A stretch of 64,000 bases of DNA from Acidobacteria bacterium 28-9 (GTDB lineage Bacteria; Acidobacteriota; Blastocatellia; Pyrinomonadales; Pyrinomonadaceae): the NCBI GenBank assembly GCA_002050355.1, contig MWYY01000058.1:32933-96932 (forward strand), read 5' to 3'. A program made the translations under genes and the position numbers. The notes under the pieces were generated by a model. That model did no database searches, was not told where the DNA came from, and worked only from the letters and a program-made list of their open reading frames with translations. Shown piece after piece: positions 8,209 through 16,788 of this stretch (position 1 is its first letter; each line of letters starts with the position of its first letter).

Positions 8209-8691
8209 TTAGAGAACGTCCTCGCTTGGCAATTCGACTTGTTCGGGCGTTATGCCGAACATTTTCTTGTGCAGACGACTTACAAGAAATTGGTCGAAGA
8301 AAATAATAATTGCTCCGATAACGACACAAATTACGCCGAAAAACGGTCCAACCGAAAAACTTTCACTGCCGAGACCGCCACGATTCTTAAAGGACGAAAA
8401 CGCCTCGTCAAACCAAAATGTTTGAAGGATTATAAAAATTGCAAAATACAAAAATGTCGTCCATAAAGCCCACGATTGTTGAACTCTCCAATACAAAACA
8501 TTTGCTAAAACCAGCAGAAGTATCGAGGAAAGCCAGAGAAACAACCAAGCCAAATTCGAATAGTATTCATAGTTTTGAACAACATTTACCGGCGCGTCAA
8601 TGCTGGTTAACCAGTTGTAGGAATAAAAACTCAGAGAAGTTATAACTAACAACGCGATTGCCAAGGCAACTAGATATATTTTGCTCCACAT
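8209..8691 (-). CDS. Hypothetical four-helix membrane protein
   Basis: 160 aa. Four hydrophobic segments are visible: near the N terminus (YLVALAIALLVITSLSFYSY), LAWLFLWLSSILLLVLANVL, LWTTFLYFAIFIILQTFW, and GPFFGVICVVIGAIIIFF. The polar segment between TM3 and TM4 (SSFKNRGGLGSES) and the acidic C terminus show no catalytic motif. It is not recognised as a named family. It lies downstream of HtrA on the same strand, separated from it by a strong terminator, so it likely has its own promoter. Confidence 0.65.
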   Translation of the reverse strand: MWSKIYLVALAIALLVITSLSFYSYNWLTSIDAPVNVVQNYEYYSNLAWLFLWLSSILLLVLANVLYWRVQQSWALWTTFLYFAIFIILQTFWFDEAFSSFKNRGGLGSESFSVGPFFGVICVVIGAIIIFFDQFLVSRLHKKMFGITPEQVELPSEDVL

Positions 8692-8733
8692 ATCAGTGTT
8701 TGTATCACAGAGTCATAAATAAAACAAAAAAAT

Positions 8734-8768
8734 TTGGCAATTATCGAAAGTTTTTCGATAATTGCCAA
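8734..8768 (-). terminator. Intrinsic terminator of htrA
   Basis: A perfect 15-bp inverted repeat (TTGGCAATTATCGAA / complement, 5-nt loop) lies 16 bp after the htrA stop and is followed on the minus strand by a run of seven T, a textbook rho-independent terminator. Confidence 0.9.
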
Positions 8769-8784
8769 GGTCAAATTTAGCTTG

Positions 8785-10320
8785 TTATTTGCCCGGCGCA
8801 ATCGTTAAATAAATAGTTTGACCTCTACGATTTAGCAGAAGTAAAACAGGTCTATCATCCGATTTTTCAAGAGCGGACTGCACGTCTTCAATTGTAGCGA
8901 CGGGATTTCGGTTGATTTCCAAAATAACATCGCCGCGACTGATGCCTTCTGCCGCTGCCGCGCCATTCGGGTCAACCTCCGTTACAACTAAACCTTTTGT
9001 ATCCGTCGGAACTCCCAATTGTTTTAGAATTTCCGGCGTTGCGGGCTGCAGGGAAAGATCGAGTTTGCCGTTTTCCGATGAATTGTCCGTATCATTTTTT
9101 TCTTCGTTAGATTCACTTTTTTGCGCTTTATAGGTTTCAAGTTCATCGAGCTTTACGGTAAATTCCTTATTTTCACCGTCGCGCAAAACCGTCACTTTTA
9201 TTTCAGTGCCGGGAAGCGTTCCTGCAACCTTATTGCGAAGCGTATTCGGGTCTTCAATCTTTTCACCATTTATTGCAACGATAACATCATCTCGCTTGAT
9301 TCCGGCTTTTTCAGCCGCGCTGCCTTTTTTGACATCATTGATGAGGACGCCCTTTTTATCTTTAACATTAAAGTTTTCGGCGAGAGCTTCGGTAATCGGC
9401 TGAATTCCGACGCCGAGCATTCCGCGCCGGACTTGTCCGTTTTCGACGAGCTGTTCCATAACGGATTTTGCCATATTAGAGGGAATCGAAAAACCGATGC
9501 CGATATTTCCGCCGCCTTGCGAATTAGATAAAATCTGCGAATTAATGCCGATAAGCTCGCCATTTAAATTAACCAGCGCGCCGCCGGAGTTTCCCTGATT
9601 TATCGGCGCATCGGTTTGCAGAAAATCTTCAAAGCTGCCGCCATCGCTTAAACCCGTGCGCCGACCTTTAGCGGAAATAATTCCGGCTGTAACGGTTTGA
9701 CCGATTCCGAGCGGGTTGCCGATTGCCAAAACGATGTCACCGATGCGAACGTTGTCGGAATTGCCCAAATTTAAAAAAGGAAGATTTCCCCCTTCAATTT
9801 TCAAAACCGCCAAATCCGACGCCTGGTCGGAGCCGATGATTTTCGCTGGAAAACTGTCGTTGTTGTTCATGGTAACGACAATTTTCTCCGAACCCTCAAC
9901 AACGTGAAAATTTGTCAGAATCGTTCCGTCTGCGCTGATGATTACGCCCGAACCGACGCCGCGCTGAAGTTGCGGACGCTGCTGTTGAGGTTGCTGCGGC
10001 ATATTTCTAAAAAAATCACGCAGTTGCGGGTCATCAAGAAAAGGGTTTTTCTGCATCGAATCCACTGCTCTGTTTTTGTGTTCGGCGTCGATCTGAACAA
10101 CCGCCGTAGAAGTTTTTTCAACCACGTCCGAATAAGACGCACGAACGCCGTCCACCACAATCGGAGCAGGCGGCGCCGAAGAAGACGATTGATTTTGAGC
10201 GGTAGAAGAAGTGTCTTGAACAGGCAGAAAGTTTGTTTTACATCCGTTAAAAAAACAAACAAATAAAAGGAGAACAAAAAAAGACGGTAATTTTACTTTG
10301 AATAACATATTTTTGAACAT
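8785..10320 (-). CDS. htrA: Do/DegP-type periplasmic serine endoprotease (lipoprotein form)
   Basis: 511 aa, the usual DegP length. The signal peptide ends in a lipobox (FNGC, Cys27), so it is probably membrane-anchored in the periplasm. The trypsin-like domain has the triad His139 (LTNFHVVEG), Asp169 (SDLAVLKIEG) and Ser245 (GNSGGALVN). Two PDZ domains follow (starting MLGVGIQPITEALAENFNVK and LDLSLQPATPEILKQLGVP) with the GLVVTEVDPNGAAAAEGI carboxylate-binding pattern. A Gln/Pro-rich loop (QQPQQQRPQLQ) precedes the protease domain. It degrades or refolds misfolded envelope proteins. It is transcribed alone with its own terminator and is divergent from the KdpD-like kinase gene. Confidence 0.95.
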   Translation of the reverse strand: MFKNMLFKVKLPSFFVLLLFVCFFNGCKTNFLPVQDTSSTAQNQSSSSAPPAPIVVDGVRASYSDVVEKTSTAVVQIDAEHKNRAVDSMQKNPFLDDPQLRDFFRNMPQQPQQQRPQLQRGVGSGVIISADGTILTNFHVVEGSEKIVVTMNNNDSFPAKIIGSDQASDLAVLKIEGGNLPFLNLGNSDNVRIGDIVLAIGNPLGIGQTVTAGIISAKGRRTGLSDGGSFEDFLQTDAPINQGNSGGALVNLNGELIGINSQILSNSQGGGNIGIGFSIPSNMAKSVMEQLVENGQVRRGMLGVGIQPITEALAENFNVKDKKGVLINDVKKGSAAEKAGIKRDDVIVAINGEKIEDPNTLRNKVAGTLPGTEIKVTVLRDGENKEFTVKLDELETYKAQKSESNEEKNDTDNSSENGKLDLSLQPATPEILKQLGVPTDTKGLVVTEVDPNGAAAAEGISRGDVILEINRNPVATIEDVQSALEKSDDRPVLLLLNRRGQTIYLTIAPGK

Positions 10321-10518
10321 CTAAAATTTCTAATTTTTACAACTTGTAATTGACAGCCTTAATTTTACCTTATGTCGTCACTGTTTGAAAAATTAAGTTT
10401 AAATCGCGCAACAAAAAATGTGTTACGAGAAAATCATAATTTAAGTTCAAAATAATCAGTTAAAAATTTTGAAAATATCATTTACATTTTCTGCGAAAAA
10501 ATAAAAGATAAACGAACA

Positions 10519-11634
10519 ATGAAACGCGGTTATATTAAAATTTTGCTGCCTTACGCTCTCGCCATCGTTGGCACGGCAACTTTGTCGACAGTAATGCTCG
10601 CGCTGGGAAATCATTTTAATCCGACGACGGCGGCGCTTATTTTTTTACTTTTCGTTTTATTTCTAGCCGCCGTTTTTTCGAGTAAGCCTGCGCTGGTCGC
10701 ATCCGTTCTGGCGATGCTTTGTTTCAATTATTTTTTTCTGCCGCCGGTTGGAACTTTCCGCGTTGCCGAACCGCAAAACTGGATTGCACTTTTCGTTTTT
10801 TTAGTCGTCGCCGTAACTGCTGGGCAACTCTCTGCTAAGGCTCGTCAGCGCGCCGAGGAAGCCGAGCGCCTTTACCGCGAATTGCAGACGGCTTTTGAAA
10901 AAGCGAGCCAAGCCGAAGCGCTCAAACAAAGCGAGAAATTGAAATCTGCGCTGCTCGATGCCGTAACGCACGACCTTCGCACACCGCTGACTTCTATAAA
11001 AGCCTCGATTACAATGCTTATCGAAGAACACGAACAGCAACAAGAAAAAGACTCTATACATTTGACGCTCGAAACGGAGGGGCGCGGTGAACTACTCGAA
11101 GTCATTAATGAAGAAACCGACCGCCTTAATGATTTTGTCCAATCAATGGTCGAACTTGCACGTATTGAAGCGGGCGAATTCAATTTACGAAAAACGCGCG
11201 CTGAAGTCGAAGAAATTGTTTCTAACGCCGTGCAGCGAGCAGGAAGTTTAACGGCGAAATACTGGTTGAAAGTCAACCTGGCAGAAAATTTGCCGCCGCT
11301 TTCGGTTGATTCGAAAGCGATTGCCGAAGTCATTTATAATCTGCTCGACAACTCCGCGAAATATTCACCGGAAGATTCGACGATTGAAATCGCCGCCGAA
11401 CGAATAGGCAGCAAAATCCGATTTTCTGTTGAAGACGAAGGCATAGGCATTGCCGACACCGATCGTGAAAAGGTTTTTCAAAAATTTTACCGCGGCGACA
11501 AAAGTAAGAAAGGTTTTGGGATGGGTTTGGCAATTGTGCGCGGCATAATTGAAGCGCACGCCGGAGAAATTTGGATTGAAAACGGCAAAAAAAAAGGAAG
11601 TCGGTTCATTTTCGATTTACCGATTGAGATTTAA
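10519..11634 (+). CDS. KdpD-like sensor histidine kinase lacking the KdpD/USP N terminus
   Basis: 371 aa, versus ~890 for full KdpD. It starts directly with the four-helix DUF4118 membrane domain (LLPYALAIVGTATLSTVMLA, then SSKPALVASVLAMLCFNYFF), continues with a coiled segment and the phosphoacceptor H-box (LLDAVTHDLRTPLTSIKASI), and ends with a complete HATPase (N-box EVIYNLLDNSAKYS, G1 VEDEGIGI, F-box, G2 GFGMGLAIVRGI). It therefore should be an active kinase, but without the cytoplasmic KdpD and universal-stress domains that read K+ and c-di-AMP signals in classical KdpD. The following response-regulator gene is its expected partner. kdpFABC is not in the window. Confidence 0.88.
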   Translation: MKRGYIKILLPYALAIVGTATLSTVMLALGNHFNPTTAALIFLLFVLFLAAVFSSKPALVASVLAMLCFNYFFLPPVGTFRVAEPQNWIALFVFLVVAVTAGQLSAKARQRAEEAERLYRELQTAFEKASQAEALKQSEKLKSALLDAVTHDLRTPLTSIKASITMLIEEHEQQQEKDSIHLTLETEGRGELLEVINEETDRLNDFVQSMVELARIEAGEFNLRKTRAEVEEIVSNAVQRAGSLTAKYWLKVNLAENLPPLSVDSKAIAEVIYNLLDNSAKYSPEDSTIEIAAERIGSKIRFSVEDEGIGIADTDREKVFQKFYRGDKSKKGFGMGLAIVRGIIEAHAGEIWIENGKKKGSRFIFDLPIEI

Positions 11635-11749
11635 GAGGAATTACATAGGTAGATGCAGAGAAACCAAGTCAAAAACAAAAACAGGGAAGTTAAAAGAATT
11701 TTTTTTGTTATTAATCTTTCGTTATTAATCTTTCGTTTTTCTATGCTTT

Positions 11750-12458
11750 ATGAAAGACAGGAAAAAAAATTTTAGTCGTTGACGACGAGGCGCAGATAAT
11801 TCGCGTATTGCGGCATATTTTGGCGTCGCACAGTTACGAGGTTCGCACGGCGAGCGACGGCGAAGCGGCATTTGAATTGTTTCTTGACTGGCAGCCTGAT
11901 TTGGTCGTTACCGATTTGCAGATGCCAAACGTTGGCGGGTTGGACTTATGCCGCCGGTTGCGCGAGATTTCGCAAGTTCCGATTGTTATCTTGTCCGTGC
12001 GCGATGAAGAAAAAACGATTGTCGAAGCTCTGGACGCGGGGGCGGACGATTACGTCACAAAGCCTTTCGGAACAAACGAACTGCTTGCCCGCATGCGCGC
12101 GAATTTGCGGTATTTGCCGGAAAAAACAACCGAGTTTGTTGACGCCGGAGATTTTCACGTTGATTTTTCGGCACACAAAGTTTCGGTCGCGGGTGAGGAA
12201 ATTCATCTGACGCCGAAAGAGTTCGACCTGCTCGCCTTTTTAGTTTAAAATCCCGACAAAGTTTTGACGCACACTGTTTTGCTGAAAAAAATCTGGGGCG
12301 CGTATTATGTCGAATCGCCCGAAGCATTGCGCGTTCTCGTCGGCTCGCTCCGCAAAAAAATCGAGAAGGATTTTTCCAAACCAAAATATCTTTTGACCGA
12401 GCCTTGGAGTGGCTATCGCTTCATTCCAAATCCACAAATCTTTATAAAATCTTTATAA
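11750..12458 (+). pseudogene. kdpE: KdpE-like response regulator, frameshifted and with a nonsense codon
   Basis: The reading frame is an OmpR/KdpE-type regulator: receiver with VDDE, phospho-Asp in VTDLQMPN, and KPFGTNELLARMRANL, then winged helix (IHLTPKEFDLLAFLV, then NPDKVLTHTVLLKKIWG and the GYRF end motif). Two lesions are visible. An A8 tract at 11762-11769 puts the natural start (ATG 11750, MKDRKK) one base out of frame; seven A would restore MKDRKKILVVDDE. An in-frame TAA at 12246-12248 stands where a CAA or AAA would be expected inside the DNA-binding domain. The tract sits ~110 bp after the kinase gene. Either the gene is decaying or the sequence has errors; both sites are single-base changes. 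Confidence 0.85.
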
Positions 12459-12504
12459 CTTCTTCACGCCTTTTTTATATCTTTTTTTGTAACCTAATTG
12501 CTTG

Positions 12505-12650
12505 ATAATTTGTCGCCGAAGATCTTGTGAAAAAAATCACGGGTGGGAACCAATCGTTTGGGGCTAAACGTTTTTGAGAAAAACGCGGAAGACTTCTTTG
12601 CTTCCAGCACGTCAGCTAACCTCGCAGGCAAGAAAGGAAGGACAGGGAAT
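12505..12650 (+). promoter_or_regulatory. c-di-AMP (ydaO/yuaA) riboswitch aptamer
   Basis: The conserved blocks of the ydaO/yuaA aptamer are present in order: CGCCGAAG, GGGTGGGAACCA, TTTGGGGCTAAACG, then CGTCAGCTAACCTCGCAGGC and AAAGGAAGGACA. This class binds cyclic di-AMP and usually switches off K+ uptake or wall genes. Here it precedes a terminator hairpin and an operon ending in a kimA homologue, the same pairing as in Bacillus. Boundaries are approximate. Confidence 0.9.
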
Positions 12651-12658
12651 TTTACCAT

Positions 12659-12695
12659 AAAAGGTGCGTTGCCGCTTGTGCTTCGCGCCTTTTTT
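12659..12695 (+). terminator. Riboswitch expression-platform terminator
   Basis: AAAAGGTGCG pairs with CGCGCCTTTT around a 15-nt loop and is followed by a T run, directly after the c-di-AMP aptamer. It is the likely off state when c-di-AMP is bound. Confidence 0.8.
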
Positions 12696-12711
12696 GTTTG
12701 GAGAAAAATTT

Positions 12712-12996
12712 ATGTGTGTAGCAGTTATGGAAAACAAAAAAGTCAAAACAAATGAAGCTAAAAATTTTTCATTTGTAAATTTTGTCGGTGCAATGGGCGG
12801 ACTCGTCAGCGGTTTTGTCTTGATTTTGTCCGGTTTTATTCTTTCGGCGGTTTCGCTTTTTACCCGAACAAATTTTAACGGTTGGGAAGTGATTTTGATT
12901 GTGACAGGTTTTATATTTTTAGCAATGGGAGCGCATTTTTTGGATTTAATTGATAGAAAAAATAAGGTGAAAAGAAAACAAAAATTAAATTTATGA
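12712..12996 (+). CDS. Small two-helix membrane protein
   Basis: 94 aa from the ATG at 12712, which has a GGAG ribosome site 8 nt upstream; the longer ORF-track start at 12664 would lie inside the riboswitch terminator. Two membrane helices (GAMGGLVSGFVLILSGFILS and EVILIVTGFIFLAMGAHFLD) are followed by a basic tail. No family is recognised. It is the first gene of the riboswitch operon and overlaps the next gene by 4 nt, so a role in potassium or osmotic homeostasis is plausible but inferred from position only. Confidence 0.65.
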   Translation: MCVAVMENKKVKTNEAKNFSFVNFVGAMGGLVSGFVLILSGFILSAVSLFTRTNFNGWEVILIVTGFIFLAMGAHFLDLIDRKNKVKRKQKLNL

Positions 12997-13688
12997 AATT
13001 ACTAATTTTCATTTTTCTGCTTTTATCGGTGATTGAAACTCGCGCGCAGCAGACGGTATTTAATGTTCCGTCGGCGGACGTTTTGGACAAAGGAAAAGTT
13101 TATCTCGAACTTGATGCGAGCTTTAAGCCGAACAATCAAGCGGCTCTGCGGAGATTTTCGTCATTCGTTCCTCGCGGCGTGGTCGGAATCGGGAACAATG
13201 TGGAAGTCGGTTTGAATTTAATCGGCAATCTTAGTCCCGGAACAGACGTAACGACGCTTGTTCCAGCGGTTAAATATCGTTTCTATCAAAACAAAAAGAA
13301 AGACCTGACACTATTTGCCGGGACTAATTTCTATATTCCGGTGCAAAACAAGTCTTACAATTTCGGAACTTACACTTACGCAGCGGTCGCCAAAAGTTTC
13401 AAAACAAACACCCGATTGACCGCGGGCGCGTTTGTCTTTTCCAAGAACGTCGTTGCGCCGAAAGCGGCTCGCGGCGGCGGACAATTCGCCGTCGAGCAAA
13501 CAATAAATTCAAAACTGACGATTTCGGCGGATTGGCTCACAGGTAAACATTCAAATGGATATTTCACGCCGGGCTTCAGCTACAAACCGACGGCTAAGAT
13601 AACGACTTATTTCGCCTACTCTGTCGGCAACGCAGACGCAAATAAAGGCAATCACTTTTTCCTGCTGGAACTCGGATATAACTTTTAA
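12993..13688 (+). CDS. Exported beta-barrel-like outer-membrane protein
   Basis: 231 aa with a signal peptide (LLIFIFLLLSVIETRAQ). The mature part alternates polar and hydrophobic residues in short strands with turns (VYLELDASFKPNNQ, VEVGLNLIGNLSPG, LTLFAGTNFYIPVQ) and ends in an aromatic residue (LLELGYNF), the typical C-terminal signature of an outer-membrane beta barrel. It lies between the small membrane protein and kimA in the c-di-AMP-controlled operon, so it may let K+ or another osmolyte through the outer membrane; this is inference. Confidence 0.65.
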   Translation: MKLLIFIFLLLSVIETRAQQTVFNVPSADVLDKGKVYLELDASFKPNNQAALRRFSSFVPRGVVGIGNNVEVGLNLIGNLSPGTDVTTLVPAVKYRFYQNKKKDLTLFAGTNFYIPVQNKSYNFGTYTYAAVAKSFKTNTRLTAGAFVFSKNVVAPKAARGGGQFAVEQTINSKLTISADWLTGKHSNGYFTPGFSYKPTAKITTYFAYSVGNADANKGNHFFLLELGYNF

Positions 13689-13697
13689 AAAAATAAT

Positions 13698-15716
13698 ATG
13701 TTGAAATCACTTAAGCGTTACTTGGTTGGAAATCCAATTTCGACCGAGCAGGCGCAGCACGAAAGGTTAAATAATAAAACAGCTTTAGCTGTATTTTCAT
13801 CAGACCCGTTGTCATCCGTCGCTTATTCGACCGAAGCGATTCTGTTTGTTCTGCTCGCGGCGGGAACGATTGCGACCAGCTATCTTGTGCCAATCGTCAT
13901 CGGCATTACGGTTTTGCTGGGCATTCTTGTTTTATCTTACCGGCAAACGATTCATGCATATCCGTCGGGCGGCGGCGCGTATATCGTCGCCAAAGATAAT
14001 TTAGGAACTACACCGGGTCTGGTGGCGGGCGCGTCCCTTTTGGTTGATTACATTCTGACGGTTGCCGTTTCAATTTCCGCCGGTGTCGCGGCTCTTACGT
14101 CGGCAGTGCAGGGAACAAGGTTCGAGTTTTTGCAAGACCACCGGGTGGCAACCTGTATCAGCCTGGTTGTTTTAATTACGCTGGTTAATTTACGCGGCGT
14201 GCGCGAATCGGGCGCGGTCTTCGCCGGTCCGACTTATCTCTTTATTTTTTCAATGCTCGCGCTCGTCGTCGTCGGATTCTTTGATTATTTCACGACCGGA
14301 GACGTGATACCGACACCGGCAGCCGACCAACTTCATTTTGATGAATCGGTAGGCGGCATAGCCGAAGGCGGTTTGACGGGCTTCGCGCTCGTTTGGCTGC
14401 TGATGCGCGCTTTTGCCGCCGGATGCACGGCTCTGACAGGTGTCGAGGCAATCTCAAACGGTATTCCGGCTTTCAAAACACCAGAATCGAAAAATGCCGC
14501 CAAAACATTAACCTGAATGGCGACAATTATGGGGGTTCTGGTACTCGGAACAGGATTTCTCGCCTATAAAATCAACGCGCATCCGTCGCCGGATGAAACT
14601 TTGGTTTCCCTAATGACCCGTCATACATTCGGCACGGGCGTTTTTTATTATTTTGTACAGGCGGCGACGGCAGCGATTTTAATTTTAGCGGCGAACACCG
14701 CATATGCGGATTTTCCGCGATTGGCAAGTTTGCTGGCGGCAGACCGCTTTCTGCCGCGCCAGTTTGCCAATCGCGGCGACAAACTCGTTTATTCAAACGG
14801 CATCGTTATCCTTGCCATTCTTTCAATCGTTCTCATCGTCATCTTCGGCGGACACGAACAGGCGATGCTGCAGCTTTACGCGCTCGGCGTTTTTCTTTCT
14901 TTCACGCTTTCGCAATCGGGAATGATTGTTCACTGGCTGCGAGCGAGAAAGGTAGAAGAAGCAAAGGAACGCATCATCAAGCAGGAAGAAGCCGAACAAT
15001 TGCACCGCACCGAAGACCCGAGCGCAGCGAGTCACCGGCAGGAACGACTCAAAGCAATTGAACGCGACGAAGGCGGCAACTGGGTTTTCTCCATAATCAT
15101 CAACAGTTTGGGCGCAATCGTTACATTCGCCGTGCCGATAGTAATCGGCACAACGAAATTTACGCACGGCGCGTGGGCAGTTATTGTTCTAATCCCGCTG
15201 ATTGTTCTGATGTTCCGCGCCATAAACGGGCATTACAAATTAGTCGCGGCTCAATTATCGCTCGATAAATTAACAAAGCCGCTCGACGTTGAAACGATGG
15301 GACATCGGGTGATCGTTCCGGTTTCAGGCATTCATCGCGGTGTGCTTCCGGCGCTGAAATACGCAAAAAGTATCAGCGGGAAAAACGGTCAGATGAAAGT
15401 AACAGCTGTTTATGTCGAGATAAATCCGCAAAACACTGTAGAACTCAAAAAGCAGTGGGAAACGTGGGGCGAAGGAATTCCTCTGCAAGTACTTGATTCG
15501 CCGTTTCGCTCGGTAACCGCGCCACTCTTTAAATTTATCAATGACGAATCTGAACAACATAAAAATTCGATTACAACCGTCGTGCTTCCTGAATTTGTCC
15601 CATGCGCTTGGTGGCAGCTGCTGCTGCACAATCAAACAACGCTAATAATAAAGGGAAGATTATTGTTTTCGCGTAATATAGTTGTAACAAGCGTTCCGCA
15701 TCATTTGCGAAGGTAG
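13698..15716 (+). pseudogene. kimA: KimA-type c-di-AMP-controlled K+ importer, split by an in-frame TGA
   Basis: Across both ORFs (13698-14516 and 14517-15716) the protein matches the KimA/YdaO branch of the APC superfamily: FSSDPLSSVAYSTEAILFVL, YPSGGGAYIVAKDNLGTTPG, LLVDYILTVAVSISAG, GVEAISNGIPAF, and a cytoplasmic C-terminal domain after the last helices (VIVPVSGIHRG). The break is a TGA at 14514-14516 between KTLT and MATIMGVLVLG, in the same frame, at a position where KimA relatives carry Trp, so a single TGG to TGA change explains it. An ATG follows the TGA immediately, so translational restart giving a two-piece protein cannot be excluded. It is the last gene of the riboswitch operon; KimA is a known c-di-AMP target. 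Confidence 0.85.
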
Positions 15717-15798
15717 CCAAAGGATAAGCCGCGAATTCACTAGAAAAGATACAAAAACCAAATAATGATTTTTGCTTTCTTGCAAAATTTTTTCGTAG

Positions 15799-16713
15799 CT
15801 AATTCAATTTTCCGCGAACTTTTGGCGTGTCGTTTTGAAAAATATAAGCAAGCGATTTATAGACGAGTTTGGCGCAGAGAAAAGCGGGAGCATCAGAATT
15901 TTCTGTTTTTGAAAATTCGACCAAATCCATTCCGACGACGCGACGTTTTTCCGCCAGTTTGCGAATTAAAGTTAAGACTTCATACCAACCGAGACCGCCC
16001 GGTTCGGGAGTTCCGGTAGTGGAAACTAAACTCGGGTCGAGTCCGTCAATATCAATTGTCAGATAAACGTTTTCGGTTAAAGAATTTATTGCCTCGTCAA
16101 TCCAATCTGTTCGTCCGACAATATCTTTCGCCCAAAAGATTTTCGTGGGCAATCCCGAATCGAGCGAGCGCGCTTCTTCCGCCGAAATCGAACGAATGCC
16201 GACTTGAACCGACGGGATTCGCAAATCTTTGACGACGCGCGCCATAATCGAAGCGTGCGAGTGCAGCGTTCCGTCGTATTCGTCACGAAGGTCGGCGTGC
16301 GCGTCAATTTGCAGAATCGAAAGGTTGTGAAATTTTTCAGCGTGAGCGCGAATGACCGGCGCGCTGAGCGAGTGTTCGCCGCCGAGCATACAAAGGAATT
16401 TTTCGACTTTGAGAATTTCCTTCGAGCGTTCAAACAAACCATCCATCATCGCTTCGGGCGTATGGCGCGGCGCAAATTCTTCAAGCGTGTGAATACCGAT
16501 TTTATAAACTTCGGCGTCGGTTTCCTCGTCGTAAAGTTCCATGTTGCGCGAAGCGTTAATAATTGCCATCGCGCCGGCACCCGTTCCCGCGCCGTAAGAA
16601 ACCGTACCTTCATAAGAAACCGGCAGAACCAGAACGCGAGCCGCCTCGAAAGAAGAATATTCCGCTTCATCAATGCCACCGAAATTTATTGGAAGATTGG
16701 CTGAGTAAGACAT
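15799..16713 (-). CDS. speB: Agmatinase
   Basis: 304 aa, typical of the arginase/agmatinase family. Mn-binding motifs are intact: GGEHSLS, then DAHADLRDEYDG, then SHA, and later SIDGLDP-type TIDIDGLDPSL with the family end motif (GMDLVEFS). It hydrolyses agmatine to putrescine and urea. The gene is downstream of speA and the DHS-like gene on the same strand, with short AT-rich inverted-repeat spacers between them, so the three probably form one polyamine transcription unit starting from arginine. Confidence 0.93.
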   Translation of the reverse strand: MSYSANLPINFGGIDEAEYSSFEAARVLVLPVSYEGTVSYGAGTGAGAMAIINASRNMELYDEETDAEVYKIGIHTLEEFAPRHTPEAMMDGLFERSKEILKVEKFLCMLGGEHSLSAPVIRAHAEKFHNLSILQIDAHADLRDEYDGTLHSHASIMARVVKDLRIPSVQVGIRSISAEEARSLDSGLPTKIFWAKDIVGRTDWIDEAINSLTENVYLTIDIDGLDPSLVSTTGTPEPGGLGWYEVLTLIRKLAEKRRVVGMDLVEFSKTENSDAPAFLCAKLVYKSLAYIFQNDTPKVRGKLN

Positions 16714-16729
16714 ATTTCATTTATCATTC

Positions 16730-16776
16730 ATCATTTAACATTTATCGATTGGAATTACTGGTAAATGTTAAATGAT
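16730..16776. repeat. 15-bp inverted repeat in the speB spacer
   Basis: ATCATTTAACATTTA at 16730-16744 is repeated as its exact complement at 16762-16776. It belongs to a set of AT-rich, mini-palindromic intergenic spacers seen in this window (others at 18141-18196 and 31745-31806). Possibly a transcript-stabilising hairpin. Confidence 0.7.
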
Positions 16777-16788
16777 AAATGTTGAATG

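Noticed and set aside
11762-11769. Programmed +1/-1 frameshifting at the kdpE A8 tract
   Set aside because: The tract is at the start codon region rather than in the body of the gene and a second nonsense codon follows later; simple indel or read error is more likely.
12664-12711. Longer start for the small membrane protein (ORF track 12664)
   Set aside because: That start lies inside the riboswitch terminator; ATG 12712 has a proper ribosome site.
13698-15716. TGA read as tryptophan or selenocysteine in this organism
   Set aside because: TGG is used freely for Trp and other genes (for example the MerR gene ending at 7776, cphA ending at 34443) terminate normally at TGA; no SECIS-like hairpin follows the kimA TGA.
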